Made by a program: the position numbers and the translations under genes. From Aedes albopictus (Eukaryota > Arthropoda > Insecta > Diptera > Culicidae), in contig NC_085136.1 in assembly GCF_035046485.1 (NCBI RefSeq), positions 219,980,853-220,044,852 of the forward strand: a DNA stretch of 64,000 bases, written 5' to 3'. This document shows positions 1-11,640 of the stretch, piece by piece. The notes under the pieces are model-generated. The model made no database searches. It was not told the DNA's origin and was given only the letters and a program-made list of their open reading frames with translations. The number at the start of each line of letters is the position of its first letter. Positions within the stretch are counted from its first letter, which is position 1.

Positions 1-903
1 GAGATTGTCGGATTTGCTGACGACATTACGCTCAAAGTCTACGGTGAAACGATCGAAGAGGTGAAGTTGACTACTGACCAGTCGATCAAGGTTGTGGAGG
101 CGTGGATGCGGTCCAGTAAACTGGAGCTGGCTCACCACAAGACAGAGGTGACGATTGTTAACCGGAAGTCAGAGCAGCAGACGGAGATCATTGTAGGAGA
201 GTGCACTATCCTGTCAAAGCGCTCCGTCAAACACTTGGGCGGGATGCCAGTAAGCGCAAGCTCTTGGCTAGTGTTGCTACGTCCATACTTAGGTATGGCG
301 GCCCGGCGTGGGGCACCGCGCTAAGTTCTGAATGCTACCGACGGAAGCTGGAAAGTACTTACAGGCTTATGTGCCTGAGGGTTGCGAGCGCATACCGTAC
401 CGTGTCACACGACGTTCTCTGCGTCATTACTGGTGTGGTGCCTATCAGCATTCTGATCAGTGAGGACATGGAGTGCTTCGAAATGCGCGGCACAAGAGGC
501 ATACGCAGGACTGCCAGGATGGCCTCTATGGTCAAATGGCAGCGCGTTCGTGGGACAGTTCCACCAAAGGAAGGTGGACCCATAGGTTGATACCGAGGGT
601 AGATAGTTGGATTAATAGGCGCCATGGGGAACTTACATTCCACCTGACACAGGTCCTTACAGTTCATGGTTGCTTCCGACGGATTCTTCCGAATGCCCAG
701 TGTGCAATGGTTTAGAGGAAACGGCGGAACACGTTTTGATCGTGTGCCCGCGTTTTCGCACAATGCGTGACCGCATGCATGCCACATGCGGGGAGGGCAC
801 AACTCCGGACAATTTGGTCCAGAGGATGTGTAGGGATGAGGTTAGCTGGAACGCCGTTTCAACGGCTATTACCCACATCGTCTGGGAGCTACAGAGGAGG
901 TGA
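1..903 (+). pseudogene. R1-type ORF2 remnant (RT C-terminus plus CCHC zinc motif)
   Basis: This is the coding portion of the R1 element. Frame 1 carries the FADD box and the RT thumb to about 324. The reading then shifts through two other frames, and the last frame (about 670-903) holds the zinc motif CPVCNGLEETAEHVLIVCPRF and ends WELQRR then TGA. At least two frameshifts separate these segments, so no continuous protein is made. The zinc motif in this family is thought to bind nucleic acid during target-primed reverse transcription. The 5' endonuclease and palm are off the window. Confidence 0.8.
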
Positions 904-1634
904 TGCGTGGACTCGGAGAATGGCTAGTCCAGATGCAGTACAAGAGGTGGTCCAGGGGTTCTAAGTCGGCTTCGTATGTCATACCGGTGCCCTGCGGTCG
1001 AGATCGACCCTTATAGCGATTAAGTGGCCGCGGAGAGGAAGTCCCGGTAGCGATGTTTTCGTGGCGTCGGTCTACTGGGTTGGATCCGAGCCCTTGGTTG
1101 GTAAGGGGTCCCCGGCAAGGGTCGGGGCAGGTGGAGACCCTGCTGTCAGCAACCTTCTGGTGCAACTGATAGGGCCTGAAGGGTAGTGATACCCTTGCCT
1201 TCAGCAGGTCAGATCTGGTTGCACGTGGGCATCAGTTCTTGATGTCTGCAAAGCAGTTGGGCGCGGGCGGGGTTGACCCTGCCCGCCTTCCGAGGACAAA
1301 GGGAGTGGCGAGGACCACTCGGGAAACTGGCTAAGCGCCAGCATGTTACCGTGATGGACTCTCCAGAGCGAGTCATCGATGTTCGTTGCTGCTAGGCTAC
1401 GCAGCTAACCTAGAGGGTGCGATGTGCACTAGCCCCTCTTTGAAGCAATACCTTCTTGGTGGTTCCGGAGAGACGTAGGGTTTGGCGACCATAGGAATGT
1501 GTTGTAGTGGGTCGAGGAGAGAGTAGTCCTGGCTTTTACTAGTGTTGTAGAAGACGGCCTTAACCCCACACTACCCTAACCTTCCTGTTAGGGTGTCTGT
1601 TGAGCAGATTTTTTCCCCTATAGTTTGGAAAAAA
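1..1634 (+). mobile_element. R1-clade non-LTR retrotransposon, 3' part
   Basis: The window opens inside a reverse transcriptase: the first codons read EIVGFADD, so the catalytic FADD is at about 13-24. A C-terminal CCHC-type zinc motif (CPVC...H...C) follows near 690-760, then about 730 bp of 3' UTR and a short A-rich tail near 1625-1634. That order (endonuclease-RT, CCHC, long 3' UTR) is usual for R1-clade elements. The 3' portion from about 778 is repeated closely at 47167-48032, which fixes the 3' end. The 5' part lies outside the window. The coding part is frameshifted. It abuts a decayed RTE copy at 1635, so it probably inserted into that copy. The R1 assignment is from motif style, not from an alignment. 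Confidence 0.82.
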
Positions 1635-2235
1635 GACCTCTTGGATGAGTTGGCTGATTTGTGTAAGGGCCAATCGACGACGTATCAAATGTTTAACCTG
1701 CGAATGATCCATGTCGAATTTTGAAAGTATACCCTACAGACTCACGATCTGTTCATTGATTTTACAGCAGTGTACTATCCTGGGATAAGCAATGAGCTTT
1801 GGCAGATAATGTCATATTATGGTTTTCTGGCGAAACTATTTAACCAGTACGCGCAACGCTGGATGGATCTAAATCAAATGTTTGTAACCTAAACGAAGTG
1901 TCTACTTCACGTGCTAACTTGGATGGATTAAAGCATGGTGATGTTTTTATAAAAATATATTTATTCAACATTGCACTCGAAGGATCGATTAGGAGATCTG
2001 GCGTGCAGAGGAATGGCTTTACATTAAACAGTCACACATGGTCCTCGGCTATACGGATGATATTGACCTCATCGGCATCGATCATAACGAAGTGGAGAAA
2101 GCTTATGCTCCTCTGAAGAAAGAGAGAGCAAGCATAGGCTATTACACTAAACTCGACCAAGATAAACTACATGATTGTATGTAGAGACAGAAGATGGATT
2201 TTGTATACCATCGAACACTTGTGAGTGTGACGGGA
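1635..2235 (+). pseudogene. Decayed RTE-clade RT fragment
   Basis: Translating across several frames gives patches that align with the RT at 3073-5208: a STT.QMF.LRMI patch, LFIDF.A.Y, NELWQIMS.(H/Y)GF.AKL, LDGLK(Q/H)GD, LFNIALEGSIRRSGVQRNG, and a YTDDIDLIGID patch near 2050-2080 in place of FADDID. Many stops and indels interrupt them. It begins abruptly after the R1 tail at 1634 and fades out near 2235, where the 'GTLVT' region would be. It is a dead relative of the neighbouring minus-strand RTE, in opposite orientation. Confidence 0.75.
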
Positions 2236-2626
2236 AAACAATCTTTTAAATACAAAAAGCAACGAATAATAAAAAAAATACCAAATGATCCATTTACAAC
2301 TTTCCAGTATTCCATAGAATCTTACCATGAGGTCATCTGGATCCATATAATATTGTCGCTCGAAAAGGGGCGCTCGTTGACCACACTAGAGAGTCTCATG
2401 CAATCGTTTATTCGACACTTTTCCTCACAAATCCAAACAATATAGCGCATATAGTTCACCACTGGATCATTGCAACAAATCAACTCGGTGTGTTCAGAGC
2501 ACTTATTCAGCATAAATCAAAAAAATAGTGCGCCGAAGACATCAACTGGATTTGATGCAATCGCGTACTTTTATTTACGTTTTCGCACTTATCAAGACTG
2601 AATGCGCAGTCCAGTGGTGAACTACC
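2236..2626. other. Unassigned AT-rich stretch with a short dispersed repeat
   Basis: No gene is visible. Positions 2384-2437 closely match 11680-11728 (cactaga.agtctcatg.aatcgtttattc core), so both places carry copies of an uncharacterised dispersed repeat. Confidence 0.45.
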
Positions 2627-3084
2627 TACCTTGATTTTTTTTTTAATCACTTAACCTAATTTACAGCTCTATTGTCCACTTGGGCACTACGTGAGCGATT
2701 ACAATTGACAGCTGCATTTACACTTTGCACAGCGCCTAAATGTATTCTATTCTATTCTTCCATATCGAACTGATTGCCTTCGTGCTTCTTTCACTGTTCT
2801 ACTCTATTCATGGTAGAATGAAGAGCACGAGGATGTGGATGGGTGGCTGTTGTTCCTTTTCCAGTCCGATTGGGGGTCCATTATGAATTGCAGTTCGCCG
2901 ATGTCCAGGTATCCGGGTCCGTTTGAGCTGTAGGCTCAGAAGAGGGTCAGTGTCAGCCGCTCTCGGGGGGAAAAGCAACTGACGAAAAATTGCAAGTGTC
3001 GGGGCTGGGAATCAAACCCATGACCATCCGCATATGAAGCGAACGTGTGACCAACTACGCCACGGGCCCCGGCTATACCTTGAT
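2627..3084 (-). mobile_element. tRNA-Met-derived SINE with target-site duplication
   Basis: On the minus strand the element starts with a tRNA-like head (about 3070-2998) resembling elongator tRNA-Met, with a TTCATA anticodon loop and a GGGTTTGATTCCC-like B box. A unique body follows, ending in an A-rich tail (T-run 2633-2643 on plus). The 9-bp duplication taccttgat flanks it at 2627-2635 and 3076-3084. The same SINE occurs on plus at 15611-16055. The insertion sits at the 3' end of the minus-strand RTE, and the stop codon of the extended RTE frame (3073-3075) comes from its first bases. Confidence 0.88.
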
Positions 3085-5208
3085 ACCTTGTTGGCTACAA
3101 AGTAACTTATAGTATAGTATAGTAGAGCACCATCTTCGTCGGTCTTGGGCGATGTTCCTCCAGTTTCCCCGAACGTGTAGGGATCGTAGATCTTCTTCCA
3201 CCGCGTGCAGCCAGCGAGTTCGCGGCCGCCCACGAAGTCGCCTACCTCTAACGGGTTCTCTGCTGAATATTGTTTTCGCTATTCTTTCTTTCGACATTCG
3301 CACTACGTGTCCAGCCCACTGAAGTCTGCCGTATTTTATACGTTTCACAATATTCGCATCTTCGTACACTTGGTACAACTCGTGATTCATGCGTCTGTGC
3401 CACATTCCATTTTCTTGTTTTCCACCGAGAATTGTCCGCAGCACTTTGCGCTCAAAAACTCCAAAAGCTTTTCGGTCTACCTCCTTTAACGTCCACGCTT
3501 CGTGACCGTAGAGGGCAACCGGAAGAATCAGCGTCTTATACAGAGCGAATTTTGTTTGCGTTTGCAAGTTACGGGACCTAAGCTGGCTACGTAATCCGTA
3601 AAAGGCCCTATTCGCAGCTGCAATACGCCTTTTCACTTCACGGGAAACGTCATTGTCACATGTCACAAGTGTTCCAAGATAAACAAATTCTTCAACAACT
3701 TCAAACACTTCCCCATCAATCACTACCTCAGCACTAACACCACTAGGCCTGCTTCTGTCTCTACCCGCTATCATGTACTTCGTCTTGGTAGAGTTAATCG
3801 TCAAGCCTATCCTCGCTGTCTCTCTCTTCAGAGGAGCATAAACTTCCTCCACTGCCCTGCGATCGATGCCGATGAGATCAATATCGTTCGCAAAACCGAG
3901 GAGCATGTGCGACCGTGTGATGATAGAGCCATTCCTCTGCACGCCTGACCTCCTAATCGCTCCTTCGAGTGCAATGTTGAACAATAAATTTAAAAGAGCA
4001 TCCCCCTGCTTCAATCCATCCAAGGTCACAAACGACGTAGACACTTCGTCCGCGATCCGAATACTTGATTTTGATCCATCCAGCGTTGCGCGCATCAGCC
4101 TAATTAGTTTCGCCGGAAAACCATGTTCTGACATTATCTGCCAAAGCTCATTTCTTTTCACTGAATCGTACGCTGCTTTAAAATCAATGAACAGATGGTG
4201 AGTCTGCAAGTTATATTCCCGAAATTTATCTCGGATCATCCGCAGGGTAAACATTTGATCCGTCGTTGATCTACCCTCACGAAAACCAGCCTGGTATTCG
4301 CCGACGTAGGACTCCTCAAGAGGTCGCAGTCTGTTGAACAGGACACGCGACAGTATCTTATACGCCGAATTTAAAAGGGTAATCCCTCTGTAATTGGCAC
4401 ACTCCAGTCTGTGCCCTTTCTTGTAGATTGGGCATATGAGGCCATCCAACCAACTAGTGGGCAATTCTCCATCCTCCCAAATCTTTATAATAATCTGATG
4501 GATTGATTGATGTAGCTGCTCGCTTCCGTGCTTAAGAAGTTCGACCGGGATCTCGTCCTTCCCAGCAGCCTTGCTGTTTTTCAGCTCCTTAAGGGCCTTT
4601 TTAACCGCATCCAGAGTTGGTGGTTCCACTGCTTGACTGTCATCCATTATGTTAATCCTGTTCCTGGGTGCTCCTTCGCTGCTACCATTCAACAAATCTT
4701 CGAAGTGCTCCTTCCACCTGGCTGCCACCATTGTTTTGTCTGTCAGCAAATTTCCTTCCCGGTCATTGCACATGGCGGGCACTGGCGCAGTCTTGTGCCG
4801 CGCGCCATTGACAGTTGCATAAAATCTCCGCATATCGTTCCTGTCCATACTTTCCTGCGCTTCAGCAATAACACTCTCTTCGTGCTGCCGTTTTTTCCTG
4901 CGGTGGATTCGTTTCTCTTCTGCTCTTGCAACCCTGTACCGCTCTCTATTCTGCCGGGTACCGGCCACTAGCATTCGACTTCTGGCGGCATTCTTTTCGT
5001 TCGTCGCTCGTTGGCAGTCCTCATCAAACCAACCATTACGTTGGCGTCGCTGAGCGGTACCAATCACCTCTTGCGCTGTTGTTGTCACTGCTTCGTGGAT
5101 ACTTCCCCACAAGCTGTTGACATCACCAGATCCGTTGGTCTCTCCTATCCTCTGATGGTACTGTGCAGCAACCCCTTCGGCTGACAAGCGCTGGGTATTG
5201 AAACGCAT
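3073..5208 (-). CDS. RTE reverse transcriptase frame (711 aa, catalytic Asp replaced)
   Basis: This is the longest element ORF in the first half of the window. Visible RT motifs, N to C: NYRGITLLN, AGFREGRSTTDQMF, FIDFKAAYDSV, GLKQGDALLNLLFN, then GFANDIDLIG, followed by the thumb (TINSTKTKYM), LATV-type region VYLGTLVT and the C-terminal GRPRTRW block. The active-site box is FAND rather than FADD: the codon at 3886-3888 (plus) encodes Asn where the family has catalytic Asp, consistent with one G-to-A change. The start at 5208 is only the first Met; in a live element this would be the middle of one endonuclease-RT protein. The last codons run past the repeat tail into the SINE junction. Probably not catalytically active. 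Confidence 0.8.
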   Translation of the reverse strand: MRFNTQRLSAEGVAAQYHQRIGETNGSGDVNSLWGSIHEAVTTTAQEVIGTAQRRQRNGWFDEDCQRATNEKNAARSRMLVAGTRQNRERYRVARAEEKRIHRRKKRQHEESVIAEAQESMDRNDMRRFYATVNGARHKTAPVPAMCNDREGNLLTDKTMVAARWKEHFEDLLNGSSEGAPRNRINIMDDSQAVEPPTLDAVKKALKELKNSKAAGKDEIPVELLKHGSEQLHQSIHQIIIKIWEDGELPTSWLDGLICPIYKKGHRLECANYRGITLLNSAYKILSRVLFNRLRPLEESYVGEYQAGFREGRSTTDQMFTLRMIRDKFREYNLQTHHLFIDFKAAYDSVKRNELWQIMSEHGFPAKLIRLMRATLDGSKSSIRIADEVSTSFVTLDGLKQGDALLNLLFNIALEGAIRRSGVQRNGSIITRSHMLLGFANDIDLIGIDRRAVEEVYAPLKRETARIGLTINSTKTKYMIAGRDRSRPSGVSAEVVIDGEVFEVVEEFVYLGTLVTCDNDVSREVKRRIAAANRAFYGLRSQLRSRNLQTQTKFALYKTLILPVALYGHEAWTLKEVDRKAFGVFERKVLRTILGGKQENGMWHRRMNHELYQVYEDANIVKRIKYGRLQWAGHVVRMSKERIAKTIFSREPVRGRRLRGRPRTRWLHAVEEDLRSLHVRGNWRNIAQDRRRWCSTILYYKLLCSQQGIKV

Positions 5209-6007
5209 CGTCCTTTTGTTTCTTGAACTCGTGACGCTGGATAATCGCGCCCGAATTTTAGCGGCTACAAGATAATGATCCTAGTCGATGTTCGGGCCTC
5301 TGTAGGACCTCACATCTATGACGTCCGAGAAATGTCACCCGTCGACCAGCACGTGGTCTATCTGGGAGCAAGTGTCACCACTCGGGTGTCGCCAGGTGTG
5401 TTTTTGGATATTCTTACGTGCGAAGTAGGTACTGCTGATTGCCATCCCTCTAGCAGCAGCGAATGTCACAAGGTGCAGATCATTATCGTTGGTAACAGAA
5501 TGAAGGCTTTCCGTTCCAATGACAGGCCGAAAGAAACTTTCTCAGCCGATCTGCGCATTTGCATCCCCGATGACTATTTTGACATCTTGTTTTGGGCACT
5601 CTCCGTAGGCCTTATCAAGGCTCTCATAGAACTCATCCTTCATGTCATCGGGTTTGTCGTTCGTTGGCGCATAGATGCTGATCAGGCTGTAGTTGAAGAA
5701 CTTCTTGCCCTTCATCTGCTTCCCGGATCGCTATAAAGCCAACTCCGCGTTCTGCCTTATCGCCGCCGCTGTAGTAGATGTGGTACTTGAATGAAGTGTT
5801 GGCGATGGGATCCACCGCTCGGAATTCACGTTCTCCAGTTTTGGGCCAGCGTATCTCCTGGATAGCGGCCACATTAACGCTCACATTCCGCAGTTCACGA
5901 GCCAGGAGCCCAACACGTGCGGGTTCATTCAAAGTTCTCACGTTCCAAGATCCGACTTTCCAATCGTTGTCCTTCATTCGTTGCCGGGTCTGTTGCCGTT
6001 GAATCAA
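5209..6007 (-). pseudogene. RTE APE-type endonuclease, frameshifted
   Basis: The first part (6007 to about 5725) reads VGSWNVRTLNEPARVGLL, AAIQEIRWP and HIYYSGG, the N-terminal motifs of apurinic-type endonucleases (WNVRTL; the catalytic E of QEIRW). A frameshift near 5725 moves the rest into another frame. There GDANAQIG and a degraded SDH-type IDH/DHYLVAAK segment can be read before the RT. Stops interrupt the later half. In a live RTE this domain nicks target DNA for target-primed reverse transcription. Confidence 0.75.
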
Positions 6008-6049
6008 TCCGTTTACTCTACTATTGCTTTTCTGGGTGTTTGAAGGTTT

Positions 6050-6319
6050 TCAGCAGGCTACCTTACCGGGGCCGCGCTGCCTACATTGCGTTGAAGGGGC
6101 TGCCTTCTTAGGTATAGCTGACGCAATACAGCATTTCATACTCAGCCGCTGGATGCCAGAACAGACGCTGTTTGAGCCGCACCTCCTTGGTGAACAGACG
6201 CTCGGATCGTACCTCCTCAATCTAGCTGAAGTCAGAACACACTTAAAACATTCGTGTAATTTTGCATTGATTTTGATGCACATATTTGGAGCATCAAAAT
6301 AAACGCAAAATTCAATCAC
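6050..6319 (-). CDS. RTE 5' ORF1-like segment
   Basis: An 89-codon frame upstream of the endonuclease, rich in Arg, Cys and Ser, ending with a QRGPGKVAC-like run. RTE elements often carry a short, poorly conserved ORF1 just before the endonuclease, and position and orientation match. No domain is recognisable, and it may be 5' UTR rather than a translated gene. Confidence 0.4.
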   Translation of the reverse strand: MIEFCVYFDAPNMCIKINAKLHECFKCVLTSARLRRYDPSVCSPRRCGSNSVCSGIQRLSMKCCIASAIPKKAAPSTQCRQRGPGKVAC

Positions 6320-6320
6320 A

Positions 6321-7225
6321 TCTTAATTTTCCACGACCAGGAAAACAGTGCCAGACGTGTAAATTTACACGTCGTTTAATATTAGCCTCAGCTTGGGAGC
6401 TCTTTGGCTTGTCCCATTTTCCTCTTGTTCCCAATGAATGGAGTTTTTCTGTCAGCTGTGGAAGACAGCAGAAAAATAAACAGGAGGCAGTTCGGTGTTG
6501 CGCATGTTTAATTTATTGGTCTTTTTGGGATGATTGCACAAAATAAAAACTAACTGTCATTCACTTCTTTTTTGATCAATAAATTAGACAAACAAACCTC
6601 CCGATTTGATCACTTTTTGCCGCTGGTTGGGTGCACAACCGCACTTCTGTTTCTACTGGTTCCTATGGGTGAGATGCGGGGGCCTACGAAAATATATTCA
6701 GCAAGTCATCAATCACAATTCCACTAAATTCAATGTTGACTCACCTGTAGGTACATCCTAGAACAACCCGCGAATAGTGGAGTGGGTTTCTAAACATTTA
6801 CGGACGTTTTTATCCACTAAAACTACTTTTAAGAGCATGACAAGAAAAACCCCGATCAGAAGTTGCATAGCTAGCTAACTTGGCTGCGTCGGCATTACTT
6901 GTTTTTCTTTTAACAACTTGAAACAATCTCAAATCACCATCAACTATAAAAACCTAATTCTGTTCTTGCGGTCTACCGCATTCAGATCTAAATTGCTAGC
7001 TCAGGTTACTCAGGGCAAACCGTGGGAAGATCCGATAAATCGACACTTACCTGGAGATAGATAGCCTCACAATGCTGGTAAAGGTGCTTTCTTCTTGCAG
7101 ATTGATTAAGGATCAAAATTTACGTGCACATTTTGTTTAATTGTAAATAAAGCTAAAAAATTTTGGGAATGCATTTAGAAAATTCACAAGTGTACATTCG
7201 CTAATAATCGTTGGCTAGCTTGAAG
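6321..7225. other. Unassigned AT-rich region
   Basis: No coding potential beyond short frames, no inverted termini and no RNA gene that I can support. Confidence 0.4.
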
Positions 7226-8110
7226 TGTTGCGGCCGTCGGTCGGTTGGGCGCCGTCGCAGACGAAGGTTCCCGCAAGACTGGCGATCCACGAATTCGTCC
7301 GGGGAGCCACAGGAGGGGAGAGATTAACAGGGCCACTCACGTACCTGGCTAGCGATACGCCGATCGCCTTGAGGGCTTGTGTTTGTCGGGTCGCTCGGTG
7401 AGACCCGCCGATGGTATGGGTTCGCTGGATACCGTACGGACCACGTGGGTGTGGATGAACTGGTCCTCGATGCGGTCCACAGTAGAAATACGTTCTGCAG
7501 GCTTTTAAGCCGCCGCCGAAGGGTCACTTCTCATCCGTGATGGCTTCTCTATCACGGATCACGATTCACTGACCGACCGTAGGTTGGTGTTCGATCGATC
7601 TGCTTACCGGCTCGCTACTCCAGAGTCCTCTCAATAATCACTCAAACTTTCAGATTTCACCTGGGTCCACCGTCACTTGTGCCTCAGAGCGGGTCTTCGG
7701 GAGGGAAAGCACTAACTTGGCCGGGTACGAGACCCCTAGTCTGGCCTCACTCAATTATTTCACCTCCGATATGGGCTCAGAAAACTAGTCACCCTTAACG
7801 TTCTTTTCGAGCACACGGTATCTCCCGATAAAACTTTTGCCGATTCTCCAATCGCACTCGGTTGTATTCGCGAAGCCGGACTAATATCGATATTTTCCGG
7901 AAAGGAACAGAGAGCGATCCACATGGAAGAATCGCCTTTTATATCGTTCGCTCCTCAATAGCCCTCCTTTTACCGGAGTTTTCTCTCCCACTCCAAAGCA
8001 GCTGTATCCGTCGAAAACGCTACCTATGTGGACGCCAATTTTCAGAAGAGGTACGCTTCGTCGAGGGCAGGTTACCGCAGATTTGTATTGACAGTTGATT
8101 CCACCTTATA
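7226..8110. other. GC-rich LTR-like block, unassigned
   Basis: Composition shifts sharply to GC-rich at about 7226 and back near 8110. The block begins tgttgcggccg, the same 11 bases that begin a GC-rich block at 40687. It contains a TATA-like tttatatcg near 7938 and no convincing ORF. A TG start and promoter-like content suggest a solo LTR, but I could not find matching CA end or flanking duplication. It could equally be a UTR fragment of a non-LTR element. Confidence 0.3.
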
Positions 8111-8466
8111 ATTTAGACCTGAGTAATTGAATGGAGGTGATCCGGCGCGGCTTGGGTTAATACTCTAGCTAATGGCAGGAATTAAAGGACATTTAATTTG
8201 GGGTATACATCACCCTCTTTAACGGTAATAGCAAAACATTTAATTTCTGCGAGGGGGGGTTAATTCAAATACATTTCTTTTTAATTGTTTTTTTTTTTTG
8301 GTTTGCCTTATGGTTAATTTCTACTGAGAGTATATTTTATGAGATAGATCACCTCCCTTCCATGATTTCTCACCTAATTAATTCCACAAACGTGAGACGA
8401 GCTCGTCCTATCATTTTCTGTGAACGCGTCCCAGGTTTGGCGGCGACATCACTCGCCTCCATTTAG

Positions 8467-10646
8467 ATGAGCAATAGGTTGTCCCAAAATTGCACATGGT
8501 CAAAAAGCTTGGGGGCTCACCCTGCAAATGATAGCTAAGGGTGTTAGAAACAAACTTTTGTATGACGGCAACTTTCAAAAATGACGTTTAGAGGTCGCCC
8601 CGACGAGATTTTTGAAAAATGGCCATTTTTCGTAATAAATTTCATTCAAATATTTTTTACCGTACAAAAATTGGCAATACCCACTAATTTTATATTTTTT
8701 ACACCTTGATATAGATCCAAACTACCTGGCAAAAATGATTAACGACATGTTTTGCAGGTAAATTTTTGATACTGAATTTTTGAATTCACTAAAATATGTC
8801 ATTTTTTGATATACTGTGCATTTTACCCATCATAAAAAGTATCTGAATCTAAAGCTAATTTAAAACAATTTCCATAAAAAGATAGGAAATTTTATGAGGA
8901 AAAACTTTGCCGAAGACAGCATGGCGTTTTTTCTATCCGTTTAAGAGTTATTCACAATTTACTATTTGGTGAAATTTGAATTTCTAGATATTTTTCTAAA
9001 AATGTCACATAAGATCTTCCCAAAAACACATACAAAGTAAAAAATCACGTATGCCCAACAAGTTTTTGTCTCGATTGTGTTATGGAATTATGGTGACATC
9101 ATTATGTGATTTTTTTTTGTTATTCAATCCCTTCATATAGAAATTAACAAGCAGAATTTATTAAAAAGCTAGTTCTCTTGACAAGTTTCGTACTGCCTAT
9201 TGATTTTTTAACGATATTCTCCACAAAATGTTGAGCCATATTTTCGCGTTTATCTTACTTTCCTGTCGTTATTCTCAATTATTTTTCTACACGAAGACGT
9301 AAGAGTCCTGGATTAGTGAAACAGCACAGGAAACAGTGGCAAAGTGAATAAAGGCGAATATGTTGATCCATACCAAATTCAAATCGCGATTACGAACATT
9401 TTACGTAAGAATAGTTACCAATTTTTAAATACTAAGTTCCAATTCAAGACATTTTTAAAAGCAGAGCATGTCTTTTTTTACATTTACTGACTTGAAATAT
9501 CTTATCAACACCGAAAATAAGATACACCGGAGCAAATTGAAACGCGTGGGATAAGATGAACCAGCGAGTTAACGTAATGTTATCCAAGGTTAGAACAATT
9601 TGATTACCATAACACATACACGGCATACAATAAGACAAGGTAGGCTATTATTGGTAAACAACAGTTTAGGACGTAAACAAGTGACGTCATTTTTATCGTC
9701 CTATATGTTGATTAAAATGATAGGGACTACTAGAACGTTTTATTCATGTCTTTGAACGATTTGAACAACATCATTGAAAACCAAAACGGCATGTTTTGCG
9801 GAATGTATCACCTTCTAAATGATATAGAAAATGTGCCGTGCGTTTGATTGTGTATTATGCTCGTATAAACCATTGACAGTACATAACCGTTAAAAATGCC
9901 ATGGCCTACTAAGGCATCTCAAAATGGAACCCAATGATAAAGTTTCTCGCTAGTGGCTGCCTTTCTATATCAAAGAAAATGGATTTGCCAACGGAAACAA
10001 AAATTCAATAATGATGCCACCATAATTCCTAAACATAATTAAAACAAAAACTTGTTGAGCATACGTGATTTTTTACTTTGTATGTGTTTTTAGAAGTTCT
10101 TATATGACATTTTTAGAAAAATACCCAAAAATTCATATTTCACCAAATAGTACATTGTGAATAACTCTAAAACGGATTGAAAAAACGCCATGCTGTCTTC
10201 GGCAAAGTTTTTCCTCATAAAATTTCCTATCTTTTTATGGAAATTGTTTCAAGTTAGAATTAGATTCAGATACTTTTCATGATGGGTAAAATGCACAGTA
10301 TATCAAAAAATGACAAATTTTAGTAAATTCAAAAATTCAGTATCAAAAAGTTAACTTCAAAACATGTCGTTAATTATTTTTCCCAGGTAGTTTATATCTA
10401 TATCAAGCTGTAAAAAATATAAAAATAGGGGGTATTGCCAATTTTTGTACGGTTAAAAATATTTGTATGAAATTTATTACGAAAAATTGCCATTTTTCAA
10501 AAATCTCGCCGGGGCGACCTCTGAACGTCATTTCTGAAAGTTGCCGTCATACAAAAGTTTGTTTCTAACACCCTTAGCTATCATTTGCAGGGTGAGCCCC
10601 CAAGCTTTTCGACCATGTGCAATTTTTGGGACAACCTAATGAGCAA
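8467..10646. mobile_element. Long-inverted-repeat DNA element, 2.16 kb, non-autonomous
   Basis: The left end (from 8475, taggttgtccc) and right end (to 10638, gggacaaccta) are inverted copies over about 630-670 bp: 8475 to about 9110-9145 matches the reverse of about 9965-10005 to 10638. An 8-bp duplication atgagcaa flanks them at 8467-8474 and 10639-10646 (9 bp if the adjoining t is counted). The central ~800 bp has no transposase ORF. The structure is foldback- or Mutator-like; 8-9 bp duplications occur in hAT, P and Mutator superfamilies, so the superfamily is open. The two arms have diverged by substitutions and small indels. Confidence 0.88.
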
Positions 10647-11029
10647 TCATGGGAAAGAAACAGAAAGGATATTGAGAAAGATTTTTTTAATTTAATTCAA
10701 ATTTCGAGTTCATTTGTACAATTATTTCATCTTGTATTTGGGCTAACTAGCATCAGGTTGTAACCCGTTGGTTACAAACTTCACTGTATTTTTACACGTT
10801 CGTTTAAATTTAGAGTTTTATTGATAGAAAATCGAATCAGTGTCGCTATAATATTCCAAAAACGCTGGAAAAATGCATCACGTTGTAAAAATATGTGAAT
10901 AAGAATACAAAATCACATATTTTTTCATATACATTAAAATGAACTCAATTTTAAATCAAATTTTTATTTCAACTCGTGTAAATTCACAACGTTTATAATT
11001 TACATATCGTTTAAAAATCAAAATTTTTT
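10647..11029. other. AT-rich unassigned stretch
   Basis: Low-complexity AT-rich sequence with no ORF or repeat structure that I can define. Confidence 0.35.
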
Positions 11030-11640
11030 CTGTGAAGGACAGCAGTGCCCAGGTTGCACTACCAGCTAAGCACACAACTCTTAGCTGGCGGTCTTTGTCA
11101 TCGTTTGACCCGTGGAAGCATGAGGTAGGAACCTGTGAGGACCAGAGCTATGTTGGACGCTCTCCTTATCGACTCACCGATTTGCAGCCCAAAAATCCAT
11201 GTAACGGAAAATCAGCAACAGAATAATACAGTGTTAGTGTGATCCCGGACTCTGCAGTGTTCGTTTTTCACTAACCGCTCTTCGTTCTTCTCTCACGTCT
11301 CACGTTGATCCCTCTGATTTTTCGAGAACCACACACACTAATCATCGATATGATTCGCGACTGTACATGTGTGCCACGACTTTTTCCGCTTCTTTGCGAC
11401 TTCGTACAAGATCCACGCTAACTGCGACTACTGAATGTTTAAGATTTTCGGTTTTGCACTGTATTTTCACGACATTTTCCGATATTTTCACGTTTTCACG
11501 ACCGGTCCTTCCGACCGGTTTCCGACGAAGTATTTTATTTCAATCCGCTATACACGCTGTCTTGGTCACAACTACCTTACTTCTCACAACTGAACATTCT
11601 ATGTAGAATCTAGAATGACCTAACAGATCTATTACAAGTG
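11030..11640. other. Balanced-GC block, possibly LTR- or UTR-derived
   Basis: Composition contrasts with the flanking AT-rich DNA. It contains C-rich tracts (ctcttcgttcttctctcacg) and a small inverted motif ttctatgtagaatctagaatg near its right edge. No ORF longer than about 80 codons looks coding. No flanking duplication was found. Confidence 0.25.

Larger units (their letters stand above)
3085..6320 (-). mobile_element. RTE-clade non-LTR retrotransposon, nearly full length
   Basis: On minus, in order: an ORF1-like segment (about 6319-6050), an APE-type endonuclease (6007 to about 5210, broken), a reverse transcriptase (5208 down) and a short tandem-repeat tail of tatac units at about 3127-3108. 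RTE elements typically have a tiny or overlapping first ORF, an endonuclease-RT protein and a short-repeat 3' tail, so the layout fits. The C-terminal GRPRTRW...EDLRSL block is typical of insect RTE proteins. The exact 5' end is not defined; the element-like composition ends near 6320. Confidence 0.85.
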
